Shown here: one piece after another, positions 28,975-38,702 of the stretch
How the letters are laid out: each line of letters starts with the position of its first letter
Numbering within the stretch: position 1 is the first letter of the stretch
Origin: Kluyvera georgiana ATCC 51603
GTDB lineage: Bacteria > Pseudomonadota > Gammaproteobacteria > Enterobacterales > Enterobacteriaceae
NCBI RefSeq assembly: GCF_001654985.1
Contig: NZ_LXEU01000088.1
Location: forward strand, 1-64,000
Reading direction: 5' to 3'
Length of the DNA stretch: 64,000 nucleotides
Notes under the pieces: generated by a model
The model's database searches: none
What the model saw: only the letters and a program-made list of their open reading frames with translations
Told to the model about the DNA's origin: nothing
Translations under genes and position numbers: made by a program

Positions 28975-30648
28975 ATGACTGAATCTTTTGCTCAACTGTT
29001 TGAAGAATCCTTAAAAGAAATCGAAACCCGCCCGGGTTCCATCGTTCGTGGTGTTGTTGTTGCTATCGACAAAGACGTAGTACTGGTTGACGCCGGTCTG
29101 AAATCTGAGTCTGCCATTCCGGCTGAGCAGTTCAAAAACGCCCAGGGCGAACTGGAAATCCAGGTTGGTGACGAAGTTGACGTTGCTCTGGATGCAGTAG
29201 AAGACGGCTTCGGTGAAACCCTGCTGTCCCGTGAGAAAGCTAAACGTCACGAAGCTTGGATCACGCTGGAAAAAGCTTACGAAGAAGCTGAAACTGTAGT
29301 TGGTGTTATCAACGGCAAAGTTAAAGGTGGCTTCACTGTTGAGCTGAACGGTATTCGTGCGTTCCTGCCGGGTTCCCTGGTAGACGTTCGTCCGGTGCGC
29401 GATACTCTGCACCTGGAAGGCAAAGAGCTTGAGTTCAAAGTAATCAAGCTGGACCAGAAGCGTAACAACGTTGTTGTTTCTCGTCGTGCCGTTATCGAAT
29501 CCGAAAACAGCGCAGAGCGCGATCAACTGCTGGAAAACCTGCAGGAAGGCATGGAAGTTAAAGGTATCGTTAAGAACCTCACTGACTACGGTGCATTCGT
29601 TGATCTGGGCGGCGTTGACGGCCTGCTGCACATCACCGATATGGCCTGGAAACGCGTTAAGCATCCGAGCGAAATCGTGAACGTTGGCGACGAAATCAAC
29701 GTTAAAGTGCTGAAATTCGACCGCGAGCGTACTCGTGTATCTCTGGGCCTGAAACAGCTGGGCGAAGATCCATGGGTAGCTATCGCTAAGCGTTATCCGG
29801 AAGGTACCAAACTGACCGGTCGCGTGACCAACCTGACCGACTACGGCTGCTTCGTTGAAATCGAAGAAGGCGTTGAAGGCCTGGTTCACGTTTCCGAAAT
29901 GGATTGGACCAACAAAAACATCCACCCGTCCAAAGTTGTTAACGTTGGCGACGTAGTGGAAGTGATGGTTCTGGATATCGACGAAGAACGTCGTCGTATC
30001 TCCCTGGGTCTGAAGCAGTGCAAATCTAACCCATGGCAGCAGTTCGCAGAAACCCACAACAAGGGCGACCGCGTTGAAGGTAAAATCAAGTCTATCACTG
30101 ACTTCGGTATCTTCATCGGCCTGGACGGCGGCATCGACGGCCTGGTTCACCTGTCTGACATCTCCTGGAACGTTGCAGGCGAAGAAGCCGTTCGTGAATA
30201 CAAAAAAGGCGACGAAATCGCAGCAGTTGTTCTGCAGGTTGACGCAGAGCGTGAGCGTATCTCCCTGGGCGTTAAACAGCTCGCAGAAGATCCGTTCAAC
30301 AACTGGGTTGCTCTGAACAAGAAAGGCGCAATCGTAAACGGTAAAGTGACTGCAGTTGACGCTAAAGGCGCAACCGTAGAACTGGCTGACGGCGTTGAGG
30401 GTTACCTGCGCGCTTCTGAAGCTTCCCGTGACCGCGTTGAAGATGCGACTCTGGTTCTGAGCGTTGGCGACGACGTTGAAGCTAAATTCACCGGCGTTGA
30501 TCGCAAAAACCGCGCAATTAGCCTGTCTGTTCGTGCGAAAGACGAAGCTGACGAGAAAGATGCAATCGCTACTGTTAACAACAAACAGGAAGACGGCAAC
30601 TTCTCCAACGCTATGGCTGAAGCATTCAAAGCAGCTAAAGGCGAGTAA
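28975..30648 (+). CDS. rpsA: 30S ribosomal protein S1
   Basis: S1 binds mRNA on the small subunit and is needed for initiation on structured or weak leaders. The 557 residues equal E. coli. Six S1/OB-fold RNA-binding repeats are visible; repeats 3-6 carry recognisable motifs such as [35 protein letters not shown] and [18 protein letters not shown]. Codon use is highly biased. It lies between cmk and ihfB, the conserved order. Confidence 0.98.
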   Translation: MTESFAQLFEESLKEIETRPGSIVRGVVVAIDKDVVLVDAGLKSESAIPAEQFKNAQGELEIQVGDEVDVALDAVEDGFGETLLSREKAKRHEAWITLEKAYEEAETVVGVINGKVKGGFTVELNGIRAFLPGSLVDVRPVRDTLHLEGKELEFKVIKLDQKRNNVVVSRRAVIESENSAERDQLLENLQEGMEVKGIVKNLTDYGAFVDLGGVDGLLHITDMAWKRVKHPSEIVNVGDEINVKVLKFDRERTRVSLGLKQLGEDPWVAIAKRYPEGTKLTGRVTNLTDYGCFVEIEEGVEGLVHVSEMDWTNKNIHPSKVVNVGDVVEVMVLDIDEERRRISLGLKQCKSNPWQQFAETHNKGDRVEGKIKSITDFGIFIGLDGGIDGLVHLSDISWNVAGEEAVREYKKGDEIAAVVLQVDAERERISLGVKQLAEDPFNNWVALNKKGAIVNGKVTAVDAKGATVELADGVEGYLRASEASRDRVEDATLVLSVGDDVEAKFTGVDRKNRAISLSVRAKDEADEKDAIATVNNKQEDGNFSNAMAEAFKAAKGE

Positions 30649-30692
30649 TCTTGCGCATTCGGGTTTAACAACCTGAATTGTGATGAGTTTAC

Positions 30693-30723
30693 TTGACAGA
30701 TTGCAGGTTTCGGCCTGTAATCT
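30693..30723 (+). promoter_or_regulatory. Promoter upstream of ihfB
   Basis: TTGACA at 30693-30698 is followed by TGTAAT/TAATCT (30716-30723) with a spacing of 17 or 19 bp. A perfect stem-loop follows directly. This is a credible sigma-70 promoter for ihfB. Confidence 0.7.
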
Positions 30724-30729
30724 AGCACA

Positions 30730-30751
30730 AAGGGCGGCTACGGCCGCCCTT
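30730..30751 (+). terminator. Perfect stem-loop between rpsA and ihfB
   Basis: AAGGGCGGC pairs with GCCGCCCTT around TACG, and TTGTTTAAT follows. It can end rpsA transcription, but it also lies just after the ihfB promoter and so would be at the 5' end of the ihfB transcript. Confidence 0.65.
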
Positions 30752-30800
30752 GTTTAATAAGCTGTTAGCTAATTTTCCTTGAAAGGAAACCGGAGGAATC

Positions 30801-31085
30801 ATGACCAAGTCAGAATTGATTGAAAGACTTGCCAGCCAGCAATCCCATATCCCTGCCAAAGCAGTGGAAGATGCGGTGAAAGAGATGCTGGAGCATATGG
30901 CCTCAACCCTGGCCCAGGGCGAGCGCATTGAAATCCGCGGTTTCGGCAGCTTCTCTCTGCACTATCGAGCACCACGTACCGGGCGTAACCCGAAAACTGG
31001 CGACAAAGTGGAACTGGAAGGCAAGTATGTGCCACACTTCAAGCCGGGCAAAGAACTGCGCGACCGCGCCAATATTTACGATTGA
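30801..31085 (+). CDS. ihfB: Integration host factor subunit beta
   Basis: IhfB forms with IhfA the heterodimer IHF, a sequence-specific DNA-bending nucleoid protein. The 94 residues match E. coli. The beta-arm region with [12 protein letters not shown] carries the proline that intercalates between bases. GGAGG precedes the ATG. It has its own promoter and terminator. Confidence 0.98.
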   Translation: MTKSELIERLASQQSHIPAKAVEDAVKEMLEHMASTLAQGERIEIRGFGSFSLHYRAPRTGRNPKTGDKVELEGKYVPHFKPGKELRDRANIYD

Positions 31086-31120
31086 GTTTTGACCGCTAAC
31101 CGGCGGTAAACTTGGTTGAG

Positions 31121-31146
31121 AAAAAAGCACCTGCGGGTGCTTTTTT
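31121..31146 (+). terminator. Terminator after ihfB
   Basis: A perfect 11-bp stem, AAAAAAGCACC with GGTGCTTTTTT, closes a TGCG loop. It lies 35 bp beyond ihfB. The following 150 bp up to ycaI shows nothing recognisable. Confidence 0.93.
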
Positions 31147-31300
31147 CGTTTTTACAAATCCACTCTGGAATACCCCTCGCAGTTTCTTCGCAACGGCTGC
31201 ACGCGCCGCATATTCACCTGACGCCGCTTCGCACGCTTTACGATCCGCTCACGACAATTCCCTCATCTCGCGCAACACTACCGATAACAAGGAGGTGTCA

Positions 31301-33562
31301 ATGCGTTTGCCGCAGCTGGCTGGCTATATGCTGGCCGGAATCTTACCGCTGAGCGTGCTGCCAGAACTACCCGCGCTTTGGTGTATTAAGCTTGCCATTG
31401 TTGGGCTGATTCTCCTCAGCGCGTGTGGACGGTTGGGGCGCTCCGCTTCATTGGTGGGGCTTATGTTCTGTTGGGGCGTTCTGGCGGCGTGGCAGGTGCA
31501 GTGGCCTGCATTGACGCTACCGGGGAAAAACCGACAGGTTGAGTTGACGATAACGCAAACCGACGGGCAGACGACACATCAGGGCACGATCACCCGGCTG
31601 GAAGGTCAGCGCCTGTTCCCGGGCATCGCTATTACCCTCTACGGTAGCTATCTGCCACAGCCGCCGTGCGTTGGTCAGCGTTGGCAGATGACGATTCGTG
31701 CCCGGCCCGTCCACGGCCAGTTAAACGCAGGGGGCTTCGACTCTCAGCGCTACGCGTTATCACAGCATCGTATCTTAACCGGGAGAATCATCTCCGCAGG
31801 AATACTGGAGAGCGCCTGCAGCCTGCGTGCCCGCTACCTGACATCGCTGCAAACGTCTCTCGCAACCTATCCCTGGCATGATGTCATGCTGGCGCTTGGG
31901 ATGGGGGAGCGGCTCTCGGTCGCGCCGGAGATTAAATCGCTAATGCAGCAAACCGGGACTTCACACCTGATGGCGATTTCCGGGCTGCATATTGCGCTCG
32001 GCGCTTCCCTGGGGTGGCTGTTGGTGCGTGCCGTGCAGTTTTTTCTTCCCGTCTGGCTGATTAACTGGCGTTTGCCGCTCCTGGTGTCACTGACGAGCGG
32101 ATTCGCCTACGCAGCGCTGACGGGAATGCAGCCGCCCGCGATGCGAACGGTGGTGGCTGCCACCGTCTGCTGTCTGCTCCGTTTACACGCCAGGCGCTGG
32201 GCTGGCTGGGAAGTCTGGCTTTGCTGTCTGGCTACCATTCTGTTTCTCGACCCGCTGGCAGTGCTGTCCGATAGCCTGTGGTTGTCGGCAGCTGCGGTCG
32301 GCGCGCTCATTTTCTGGTACCAATGGGTACCGTTGCCCGCGTGGGCATATCCACGATGGTTTCGCCCGCTCGCGAGTCTGATCCATCTACAGCTGGGTTT
32401 GATGCTGCTGTTAACCCCGCTGCAAGTCATGTTGTTTCACGGTATCAGCGTAACCTCGCTGCTGGCGAATCTGGTGGCGGTACCGGTGGTGACGTTTATC
32501 GCTGTGCCGCTGATTCTGCTGGCGATGTTTCTGCATCTGTGCGGCCCAATGACGCTGGAAACAATGACATGGTACGGCGCCGACCGGGTGATGGCGCTGG
32601 TGTTTGGTTACTTACGCCTGCTGCCAACCGGATGGTGGAACATTGGCAGCGCATGGCTGGGAATTTCGCTGCTGCCGTGGGGAGCGTTGATTCTCTGGCG
32701 CTTGCACGGTTGGTTGCGCTTTCCGGCGCTAGGGTTGTCGTTAAGCATCCTGTTGGCCTTCCCATTGTGGCGTAAAACGCCAGAAGATCAGTGGCGGGTC
32801 ACCATGCTTGATGTCGGGCAGGGGTTAGCGATGGTGATTACGCGGGGTGACAAAGCGTTGCTCTACGATACCGGGCTAGCCTGGCCGGGCGGTGACAGCG
32901 GCGAACAGCTCATTGCGCCCTGGCTGCGCTGGCACGGGCTTACGCCTCAGGGCATTATTCTGAGCCACGATCATCTGGATCATCGCGGCGGTCTGCGCTC
33001 GCTACGACAGAGCTGGCCGGGAATGTGGGTCAGAAGCCCGCTGGGCTGGGCCGGTCATCAACCCTGCGCACGCGGGGAAGCCTGGCAGTGGCAGGGGTTA
33101 ACCTTTCGTGCGCTCTGGCCGCTGCCGGGGAAGGCACAGAAGGGTAATAACGGTTCCTGCGTCGTGAGGGTAGATGATGGCAAAAACAGCATCCTGCTGA
33201 CGGGAGATATTGAATTATCGGCAGAAATGGCCATGATTAGCCGTTTCTGGCAGCCATTTGCGTCTACAATTATCCAGGTCCCACATCACGGTAGCTCGAC
33301 GTCCTCGGGGATGGCGCTGATTCAACGGGTGGGCGGCGAGGCGGCTTTGGCATCCGCATCCCGCTATAACGCATGGCACCTGCCTTCCACGAAGGTCAGG
33401 GCGCGCTATCTGCAGCGACAGTATGCCTGGTTCGATACACCGCATCAGGGGCAAATTACACTCACTTTTAGTGCCGATGGCTGGAAGATTGAAGGCTTAC
33501 GAGATCAACTTTTACCTCGTTGGTATCATCAGTGGTTTGGCGAGACTCGCGATAACGGGTAG
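31301..33562 (+). CDS. ycaI: ComEC family protein YcaI
   Basis: YcaI belongs to the ComEC/Rec2 family, which in competent bacteria forms the DNA uptake channel of the inner membrane. The 753 residues are close to E. coli (754). The N-terminal part holds a DUF4131-type region, the competence domain with GTSHLMAISGLHIA follows (about residues 225-240), then many membrane helices, and a C-terminal metallo-beta-lactamase-like domain with LSHDHLDHRGG (about residues 552-562) and LLTGDIE. ATG 31301 has a perfect AAGGAGGT. An open frame reaching back to 31112 overlaps the ihfB terminator and is rejected. Confidence 0.94.
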   Translation: MRLPQLAGYMLAGILPLSVLPELPALWCIKLAIVGLILLSACGRLGRSASLVGLMFCWGVLAAWQVQWPALTLPGKNRQVELTITQTDGQTTHQGTITRLEGQRLFPGIAITLYGSYLPQPPCVGQRWQMTIRARPVHGQLNAGGFDSQRYALSQHRILTGRIISAGILESACSLRARYLTSLQTSLATYPWHDVMLALGMGERLSVAPEIKSLMQQTGTSHLMAISGLHIALGASLGWLLVRAVQFFLPVWLINWRLPLLVSLTSGFAYAALTGMQPPAMRTVVAATVCCLLRLHARRWAGWEVWLCCLATILFLDPLAVLSDSLWLSAAAVGALIFWYQWVPLPAWAYPRWFRPLASLIHLQLGLMLLLTPLQVMLFHGISVTSLLANLVAVPVVTFIAVPLILLAMFLHLCGPMTLETMTWYGADRVMALVFGYLRLLPTGWWNIGSAWLGISLLPWGALILWRLHGWLRFPALGLSLSILLAFPLWRKTPEDQWRVTMLDVGQGLAMVITRGDKALLYDTGLAWPGGDSGEQLIAPWLRWHGLTPQGIILSHDHLDHRGGLRSLRQSWPGMWVRSPLGWAGHQPCARGEAWQWQGLTFRALWPLPGKAQKGNNGSCVVRVDDGKNSILLTGDIELSAEMAMISRFWQPFASTIIQVPHHGSSTSSGMALIQRVGGEAALASASRYNAWHLPSTKVRARYLQRQYAWFDTPHQGQITLTFSADGWKIEGLRDQLLPRWYHQWFGETRDNG

Positions 33563-33598
33563 AATATGCGGCTATTTCAACACAAGCTGGTTTTTTGA

Positions 33599-35347
33599 AT
33601 GCAGAACGACAAAGATCTCTCCACGTGGCAGACCTTCCGCCGACTCTGGCCAACTATTGCGCCGTTTAAAGCAGGGCTGATCGTGGCGGGCGTGGCGTTA
33701 ATCCTTAACGCAGCCAGCGATACCTTTATGTTATCGCTTCTTAAACCGTTACTGGATGATGGTTTTGGTAAAACAGACCGCTCAGTGCTGCTGTGGATGC
33801 CGCTGGTCGTTATTGGCCTGATGATCCTGCGTGGGATCACGAGCTATATTTCTAGCTACTGTATTTCCTGGGTTTCCGGCAAGGTCGTGATGACCATGCG
33901 TCGTCGGCTGTTCAGCCACATGATGGGAATGCCCGTTTCCTTCTTCGATAAGCAGTCCACCGGAACGCTGTTGTCGCGTATTACCTATGACTCTGAGCAG
34001 GTGGCGTCCTCCTCCTCCAGCGCATTGATTACCGTAGTGCGCGAAGGGGCTTCCATCATTGGCCTGTTCATCATGATGTTCTACTACAGCTGGCAGCTGT
34101 CGGTGATTCTCATTGTGCTGGCGCCTATCGTGTCGATGGCGATCCGCGTGGTGTCTAAACGCTTCCGTAGCATCAGTAAAAACATGCAGAACACCATGGG
34201 GCAGGTGACCACCAGCGCAGAACAGATGCTAAAAGGGCATAAAGAAGTGCTGATGTTCGGCGGCCAGGAAGTGGAAACCAAGCGTTTTGATAAGGTCAGC
34301 AACAAGATGCGTCTGCAGGGGATGAAGCTGGTCTCCGCGTCGTCTATCTCTGACCCTATCATTCAGCTGATTGCCTCTCTGGCGCTGGCGTTTGTTCTGT
34401 ATGCCGCCAGTTTCCCAAGCGTTATGGAAACGTTGACCGCGGGTACCATTACCGTCGTCTTCTCGTCCATGATTGCGCTGATGCGTCCGCTAAAATCGTT
34501 AACTAACGTCAACGCACAGTTCCAGCGCGGGATGGCGGCCTGTCAGACGCTGTTTGCCATTCTGGATAGCGAGCAGGAAAAAGACGAAGGTAAACTGGAT
34601 ATCGAACGTGCTAAAGGCAGCGTTGAGTTCCGTAACGTTACCTTCACCTATCCAGGCCGCGAAACCCCGGCGCTGCAAAACATCAACCTGGCGATTCCAG
34701 AAGGGAAAACGGTGGCGTTGGTGGGGCGTTCTGGTTCTGGTAAATCTACTATCGCCAGCCTGCTAACCCGTTTCTACGATATTGACGAAGGCGAAATTCT
34801 GCTCGATGGGCACGATCTGCGCGAGTACAAACTGGCCTCTCTCCGTAATCAGGTCGCGCTGGTTTCGCAGAACGTCCACCTGTTTAACGACACGGTAGCC
34901 AATAACATCGCCTATGCGCGTACCGACGAATTCAGCCGCGAGCAGGTTGAAGAGGCGGCACGGATGGCTTACGCGATGGACTTTATCAATAAAATGGATA
35001 ACGGTCTCGATACGGTGATTGGTGAAAACGGCGTACTGCTTTCGGGCGGCCAGCGCCAGCGTATTGCTATCGCCCGTGCGCTGCTGCGTAACAGCCCAAT
35101 CCTGATCCTCGATGAAGCCACCTCGGCGCTGGATACCGAATCTGAGCGTGCGATTCAGGCGGCGTTGGATGAACTGCAGAAAAACCGCACCTCGCTGGTG
35201 ATTGCGCACCGTCTGTCCACTATCGAACAGGCTGACGAAATCATTGTGGTTGAAGACGGACGTATCGTTGAGCGGGGCAGCCATAGCGATCTGCTCGAAC
35301 AGCGCGGCGTCTACGCACAGCTGCACAAAATGCAGTTTGGCGAATGA
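33599..35347 (+). CDS. msbA: Lipid A export ATP-binding/permease protein MsbA
   Basis: MsbA is the homodimeric ABC exporter that flips core-lipid A to the outer face of the inner membrane. The 582 residues equal E. coli. Six membrane helices occupy about residues 1-320. The nucleotide-binding domain has Walker [10 protein letters not shown] (about 376-384), the signature LLSGGQRQR, and Walker [13 protein letters not shown]. No strong ribosome site is seen before the ATG. It is 36 bp after ycaI and overlaps lpxK by four bases. Confidence 0.98.
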   Translation: MQNDKDLSTWQTFRRLWPTIAPFKAGLIVAGVALILNAASDTFMLSLLKPLLDDGFGKTDRSVLLWMPLVVIGLMILRGITSYISSYCISWVSGKVVMTMRRRLFSHMMGMPVSFFDKQSTGTLLSRITYDSEQVASSSSSALITVVREGASIIGLFIMMFYYSWQLSVILIVLAPIVSMAIRVVSKRFRSISKNMQNTMGQVTTSAEQMLKGHKEVLMFGGQEVETKRFDKVSNKMRLQGMKLVSASSISDPIIQLIASLALAFVLYAASFPSVMETLTAGTITVVFSSMIALMRPLKSLTNVNAQFQRGMAACQTLFAILDSEQEKDEGKLDIERAKGSVEFRNVTFTYPGRETPALQNINLAIPEGKTVALVGRSGSGKSTIASLLTRFYDIDEGEILLDGHDLREYKLASLRNQVALVSQNVHLFNDTVANNIAYARTDEFSREQVEEAARMAYAMDFINKMDNGLDTVIGENGVLLSGGQRQRIAIARALLRNSPILILDEATSALDTESERAIQAALDELQKNRTSLVIAHRLSTIEQADEIIVVEDGRIVERGSHSDLLEQRGVYAQLHKMQFGE

Positions 35348-36324
35348 TAGCGAAGATCTGGTCAGGCGAATCGCCGCTCTGGCGGCTGCTGCTGCCGCTC
35401 TCCTGGCTGTACGGCCTGGTGAGCGGCGTGATTCGCCTGTGCTATCAGCTAGGGCTGAAGAAATCCTGGCGCGCGCCGTGTCCGGTCGTGGTTGTGGGGA
35501 ACCTGACGGCGGGCGGCAACGGTAAAACGCCGGTGGTTATCTGGTTAGTGGAACAGCTTCAACGGCAGGGCGTGCGTGTTGGCGTGGTTTCTCGCGGCTA
35601 CGGTGGCAAAGCGGACAGCTATCCGCTGCTGCTGAATGCCGATACCACCACCGCGCAGGCCGGCGACGAACCGGTGCTGATTTTCCAGCGTACCGGCGTG
35701 CCCGTCGCCGTTTCCCCAGTGCGGGTCGATGCGGTGAAGGCGCTGTTAGCCGCCCACGATCTTCAGCTGATCGTCACCGATGACGGTTTGCAGCACTACC
35801 GACTGGCCCGCGATAAAGAGATCGTCGTGATCGATGGCGTGCGCCGCTTTGGTAATGGCTGGTGGCTACCGGCCGGGCCGATGCGTGAACGCGCTTCACG
35901 CCTGGAAACGGTCGATGCCCGGATCGTCAACGGCGGCGAAGCGCTGCCGGGAGAAATTCCGATGAGGTTACGTCCGGGAGACGCCGTCAATCTGCTGACG
36001 GGTGAGCGGCAGCCCGTTTCCACACTACAAAACGTAGTGGCGATGGCCGGTATTGGTCACCCGCCGCGCTTTTTTGCCACGCTGAATGATTGCGGTTTGC
36101 AGCCTGTACGTACGGTGGCGCTGGCCGATCATCAGGCGTTGAGCGAAGCTGACGTCCAGGAGCTGGTCTTGCCGGGGCAGGCGCTCATCATGACCGAGAA
36201 AGATGCGGTAAAATGTCGCCGCTTCGCGCAGAAAAACTGGTGGTATCTGCCGGTGGACGCCGTACTTTCCGGCGATCGCGCGCAGACGCTGCTGCAGGAA
36301 TTGATTACCCTCGCACGGCGCTAA
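35344..36324 (+). CDS. lpxK: Tetraacyldisaccharide 4'-kinase LpxK
   Basis: LpxK phosphorylates the lipid A disaccharide at the 4' position, the sixth step of lipid A synthesis, on the inner face of the inner membrane. The 326 residues compare with 328 in E. coli. An N-terminal hydrophobic helix is followed by the P-loop-like [12 protein letters not shown] (about residues 50-61) and the conserved DDGLQHY. The ATGA overlap with msbA implies translational coupling. Confidence 0.97.
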   Translation: MIAKIWSGESPLWRLLLPLSWLYGLVSGVIRLCYQLGLKKSWRAPCPVVVVGNLTAGGNGKTPVVIWLVEQLQRQGVRVGVVSRGYGGKADSYPLLLNADTTTAQAGDEPVLIFQRTGVPVAVSPVRVDAVKALLAAHDLQLIVTDDGLQHYRLARDKEIVVIDGVRRFGNGWWLPAGPMRERASRLETVDARIVNGGEALPGEIPMRLRPGDAVNLLTGERQPVSTLQNVVAMAGIGHPPRFFATLNDCGLQPVRTVALADHQALSEADVQELVLPGQALIMTEKDAVKCRRFAQKNWWYLPVDAVLSGDRAQTLLQELITLARR

Positions 36325-36352
36325 ACCGCGTCGGCGATAGCAGGGGAACGGC

Positions 36353-37585
36353 ATGGCAGAACTGCAACTCACCCTTCGCGCCGCGCGGAATGTGCATCTG
36401 GCGGCACAGGGCCTTCTTACCCGTCCACGTCGTCAGCCCCAGACGACGGATATTCTCCGTACCATTCAGCAAATGTCTTTGCTGCAAATCGATACCATCA
36501 ACGTGGTGGCCCGCAGCCCGTATCTGGTGCTCTTCAGCCGTCTTGGTGCCTATCCTTCCTCGTGGCTCGATGATGCGCTCGCGCGCGGTGAGCTGATGGA
36601 GTACTGGGCGCATGAAGCGTGTTTCCTGCCGCGCAGCGATTTTGCGCTGGTGCGCCATCGTATGCTGGCGCCGCATAACATGGGCTGGAAATATCACCAA
36701 AGCTGGATGGATGAGCACGCTACCGAGATTGCGGCACTGAAAGCGCATATCGCTGAGAATGGCCCGGTGCGCTCCGCCGATTTTGCTCACCCGCGTAAGG
36801 GGCAGAGCGGCTGGTGGGAATGGAAACCGCACAAGCGGCACCTTGAGGGGCTGTTTACCGCGGGCGAAGTGATGGTGGTAGAACGCCGAAACTTCCACCG
36901 CGTTTACGATCTGACGGAACGCGTCATGCCGCAGTGGGACGATCGCCGGGATGCGCTCGCGCAGCCGCAGGCCGAAGCCCTGATGCTGGAAAACAGCGCC
37001 CGCAGCCTGGGCATTTTTCGTCCTCAATGGCTGGCGGACTATTATCGGCTGCGCCAGCCGGATCTCCGCGCGCTGTTGGCACAGTGGCAAGAACAAGGGC
37101 AGGTGGTACCGGTAAACGTTGAACAGCTTGGCGAGATGTGGGGTCACCACAGTCTGCAATCCGAGTTGGTGCGGGCGGCGGAAGGTAAGCTCAATGCTAC
37201 CCACAGTGCGGTGTTGTCACCCTTCGATCCGGTGGTTTGGGATCGTAAACGTGCTGAACAGTTTTTCAACTTTACCTATCGTCTGGAGTGCTACACGCCT
37301 GCGCCGAAACGGCAGTACGGCTATTTCGTCCTACCGTTGCTGCACCGCGGCGAGTTAGTTGGCCGTATGGACAGCAAAATGCACCGTAGCGACGGCGTGC
37401 TGGAGATTTTCGCTCTGTACCTGGAAGAGGGGGTACGGGTCAGCCAGCATCTGGAAAAAGGCTTGATGCAGGCCATCAACGACTTTGCTCGCTGGCAAGG
37501 CGCGACGCGCGTGACCTTCGGCGCGGTGGCGGAAAAACTCTTTCTCCATCAACGACACGGTTGGGAGATTGACGCCGACCGGTAG
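36353..37585 (+). CDS. ycaQ: DNA interstrand cross-link glycosylase YcaQ (AlkX)
   Basis: YcaQ is a monofunctional DNA glycosylase of the HTH_42/AlkZ-like superfamily that unhooks interstrand cross-links made by nitrogen-mustard type agents. The 410 residues match E. coli. The catalytic Q-x-D motif is seen in SLLQIDTINVVARSP (near residue 44), which distinguishes the YcaQ branch from AlkZ (Q-x-Q). It starts 28 bp after lpxK and is unrelated in function to its lipid A neighbours. Confidence 0.95.
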   Translation: MAELQLTLRAARNVHLAAQGLLTRPRRQPQTTDILRTIQQMSLLQIDTINVVARSPYLVLFSRLGAYPSSWLDDALARGELMEYWAHEACFLPRSDFALVRHRMLAPHNMGWKYHQSWMDEHATEIAALKAHIAENGPVRSADFAHPRKGQSGWWEWKPHKRHLEGLFTAGEVMVVERRNFHRVYDLTERVMPQWDDRRDALAQPQAEALMLENSARSLGIFRPQWLADYYRLRQPDLRALLAQWQEQGQVVPVNVEQLGEMWGHHSLQSELVRAAEGKLNATHSAVLSPFDPVVWDRKRAEQFFNFTYRLECYTPAPKRQYGYFVLPLLHRGELVGRMDSKMHRSDGVLEIFALYLEEGVRVSQHLEKGLMQAINDFARWQGATRVTFGAVAEKLFLHQRHGWEIDADR

Positions 37586-37636
37586 CGCTCTATGATATGC
37601 TGCACTGGTTTTCGATACGGCCCATCAGGAGGAACC

Positions 37637-37819
37637 ATGGATCACCGTCTACTTGAAATTATTGCCTGCCCGGTTTGCAACGGCAAACTCTACTACAGCC
37701 AGGACAAGCAAGAACTGATTTGCAAACTTGATAATCTGGCGTTTCCCCTGCGTGACGGTATCCCCGTATTGCTGGAAAACGAAGCCCGCGTTTTAGCCGC
37801 TGAAGAGAACAGACCATGA
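37637..37819 (+). CDS. ycaR: Trm112-like protein YcaR
   Basis: A 60-residue protein of the UPF0434/Trm112 family with a zinc-ribbon-like CPVCNGKL near the N terminus; the second cysteine pair of true zinc ribbons is missing. ATG 37637 follows AGGAGGA and gives the E. coli length; a longer frame from 37592 is not needed. It overlaps kdsB by ATGA and is presumably co-translated with it. Its cellular role is not established. Confidence 0.93.
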   Translation: MDHRLLEIIACPVCNGKLYYSQDKQELICKLDNLAFPLRDGIPVLLENEARVLAAEENRP

Positions 37820-38562
37820 GTTTCGTTGTGATTATTCCGGCGCGTTTTGCCTCTACGCGCCTGCCGGGTAAGCCGTTGCAGGATATCAACGGTAAGCCAA
37901 TGATTGTGCATGTGCTGGAGCGCGCGCGTGAATCCGGGGCTGAACGTATTATTGTGGCTACCGACCATCCTGAGGTGGCGAAAGCCGTTGAAGCGGCGGG
38001 CGGCGAAGTGTGCATGACCCGTGCCGATCATCAGTCGGGCACCGAACGTCTGGCGGAAGTGGTGGAAAAATGCGCCTTCAGCGATGACACCGTTATCGTT
38101 AATGTGCAGGGCGACGAGCCGATGATCCCGGCGGTTATTATCCGCCAGGTAGCGGAAAACCTGGCCGCGAGCCAATCCGGTATGGCGACTCTCGCGGTAC
38201 CGATTCACGATGCGGAAGAAGCGTTTAACCCTAATGCGGTAAAAGTGGTCATGGATAAAGACGGCTACGCGCTGTATTTCTCCCGTGCGACCATTCCGTG
38301 GGATCGTGACCGCTTTGCCAAAAGCCGCGAAGAAATTGGCGACACCCTGCTGCGGCACATCGGTATCTACGGTTACCGCGCCGGGTTTATTCGTCGCTAC
38401 GTCAACTGGGCGCCAAGTCCGCTGGAACACATTGAGATGCTCGAGCAGCTCCGCGTGCTGTGGTACGGTGAAAAAATCCACGTTGCCGTCGCCAAAGAAG
38501 TGCCGGGGACGGGCGTTGATACGCCAGAAGATCTGGCCCGCGTCCGCGCCGAACTGAAGTAA
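37816..38562 (+). CDS. kdsB: 3-deoxy-manno-octulosonate cytidylyltransferase
   Basis: KdsB activates KDO as CMP-KDO for LPS inner core synthesis. The 248 residues equal E. coli. The nucleotide-binding start [16 protein letters not shown] (residues 6-21) and NVQGDEPMI (metal-binding Asp near residue 100) are intact. Last gene of the ycaI-msbA-lpxK-ycaQ-ycaR-kdsB run; a stem-loop follows. Confidence 0.98.
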   Translation: MSFVVIIPARFASTRLPGKPLQDINGKPMIVHVLERARESGAERIIVATDHPEVAKAVEAAGGEVCMTRADHQSGTERLAEVVEKCAFSDDTVIVNVQGDEPMIPAVIIRQVAENLAASQSGMATLAVPIHDAEEAFNPNAVKVVMDKDGYALYFSRATIPWDRDRFAKSREEIGDTLLRHIGIYGYRAGFIRRYVNWAPSPLEHIEMLEQLRVLWYGEKIHVAVAKEVPGTGVDTPEDLARVRAELK

Positions 38563-38568
38563 TCCTGC

Positions 38569-38595
38569 CGCCCCCTGGTTCTCAGGGGGCGTCTT
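38569..38595 (+). terminator. Terminator after kdsB
   Basis: CGCCCCCTG pairs perfectly with CAGGGGGCG around GTTCT, followed by TCTT. It starts 7 bp beyond kdsB. Confidence 0.75.
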
Positions 38596-38702
38596 CCTGC
38601 CGAGTATTTCTGACTTTCTGTTTCAATTTTGATCTTGTCTGGTGAAATTCACTTTTCATATGCTCATTATGAAAGCAATGGCTTTTATGGGGGTAATCTG
38701 TC

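Noticed and set aside
29011-30150. 379-codon open frame on the - strand opposite rpsA
   Set aside because: Antisense shadow of a biased ribosomal protein gene, with no ribosome site and a composition (N, F, V, Q rich) unlike real proteins of this genome.
31112-31300. N-terminal extension of ycaI
   Set aside because: It begins at the ihfB terminator, encodes unconserved sequence and ignores the perfect AAGGAGGT just before ATG 31301.
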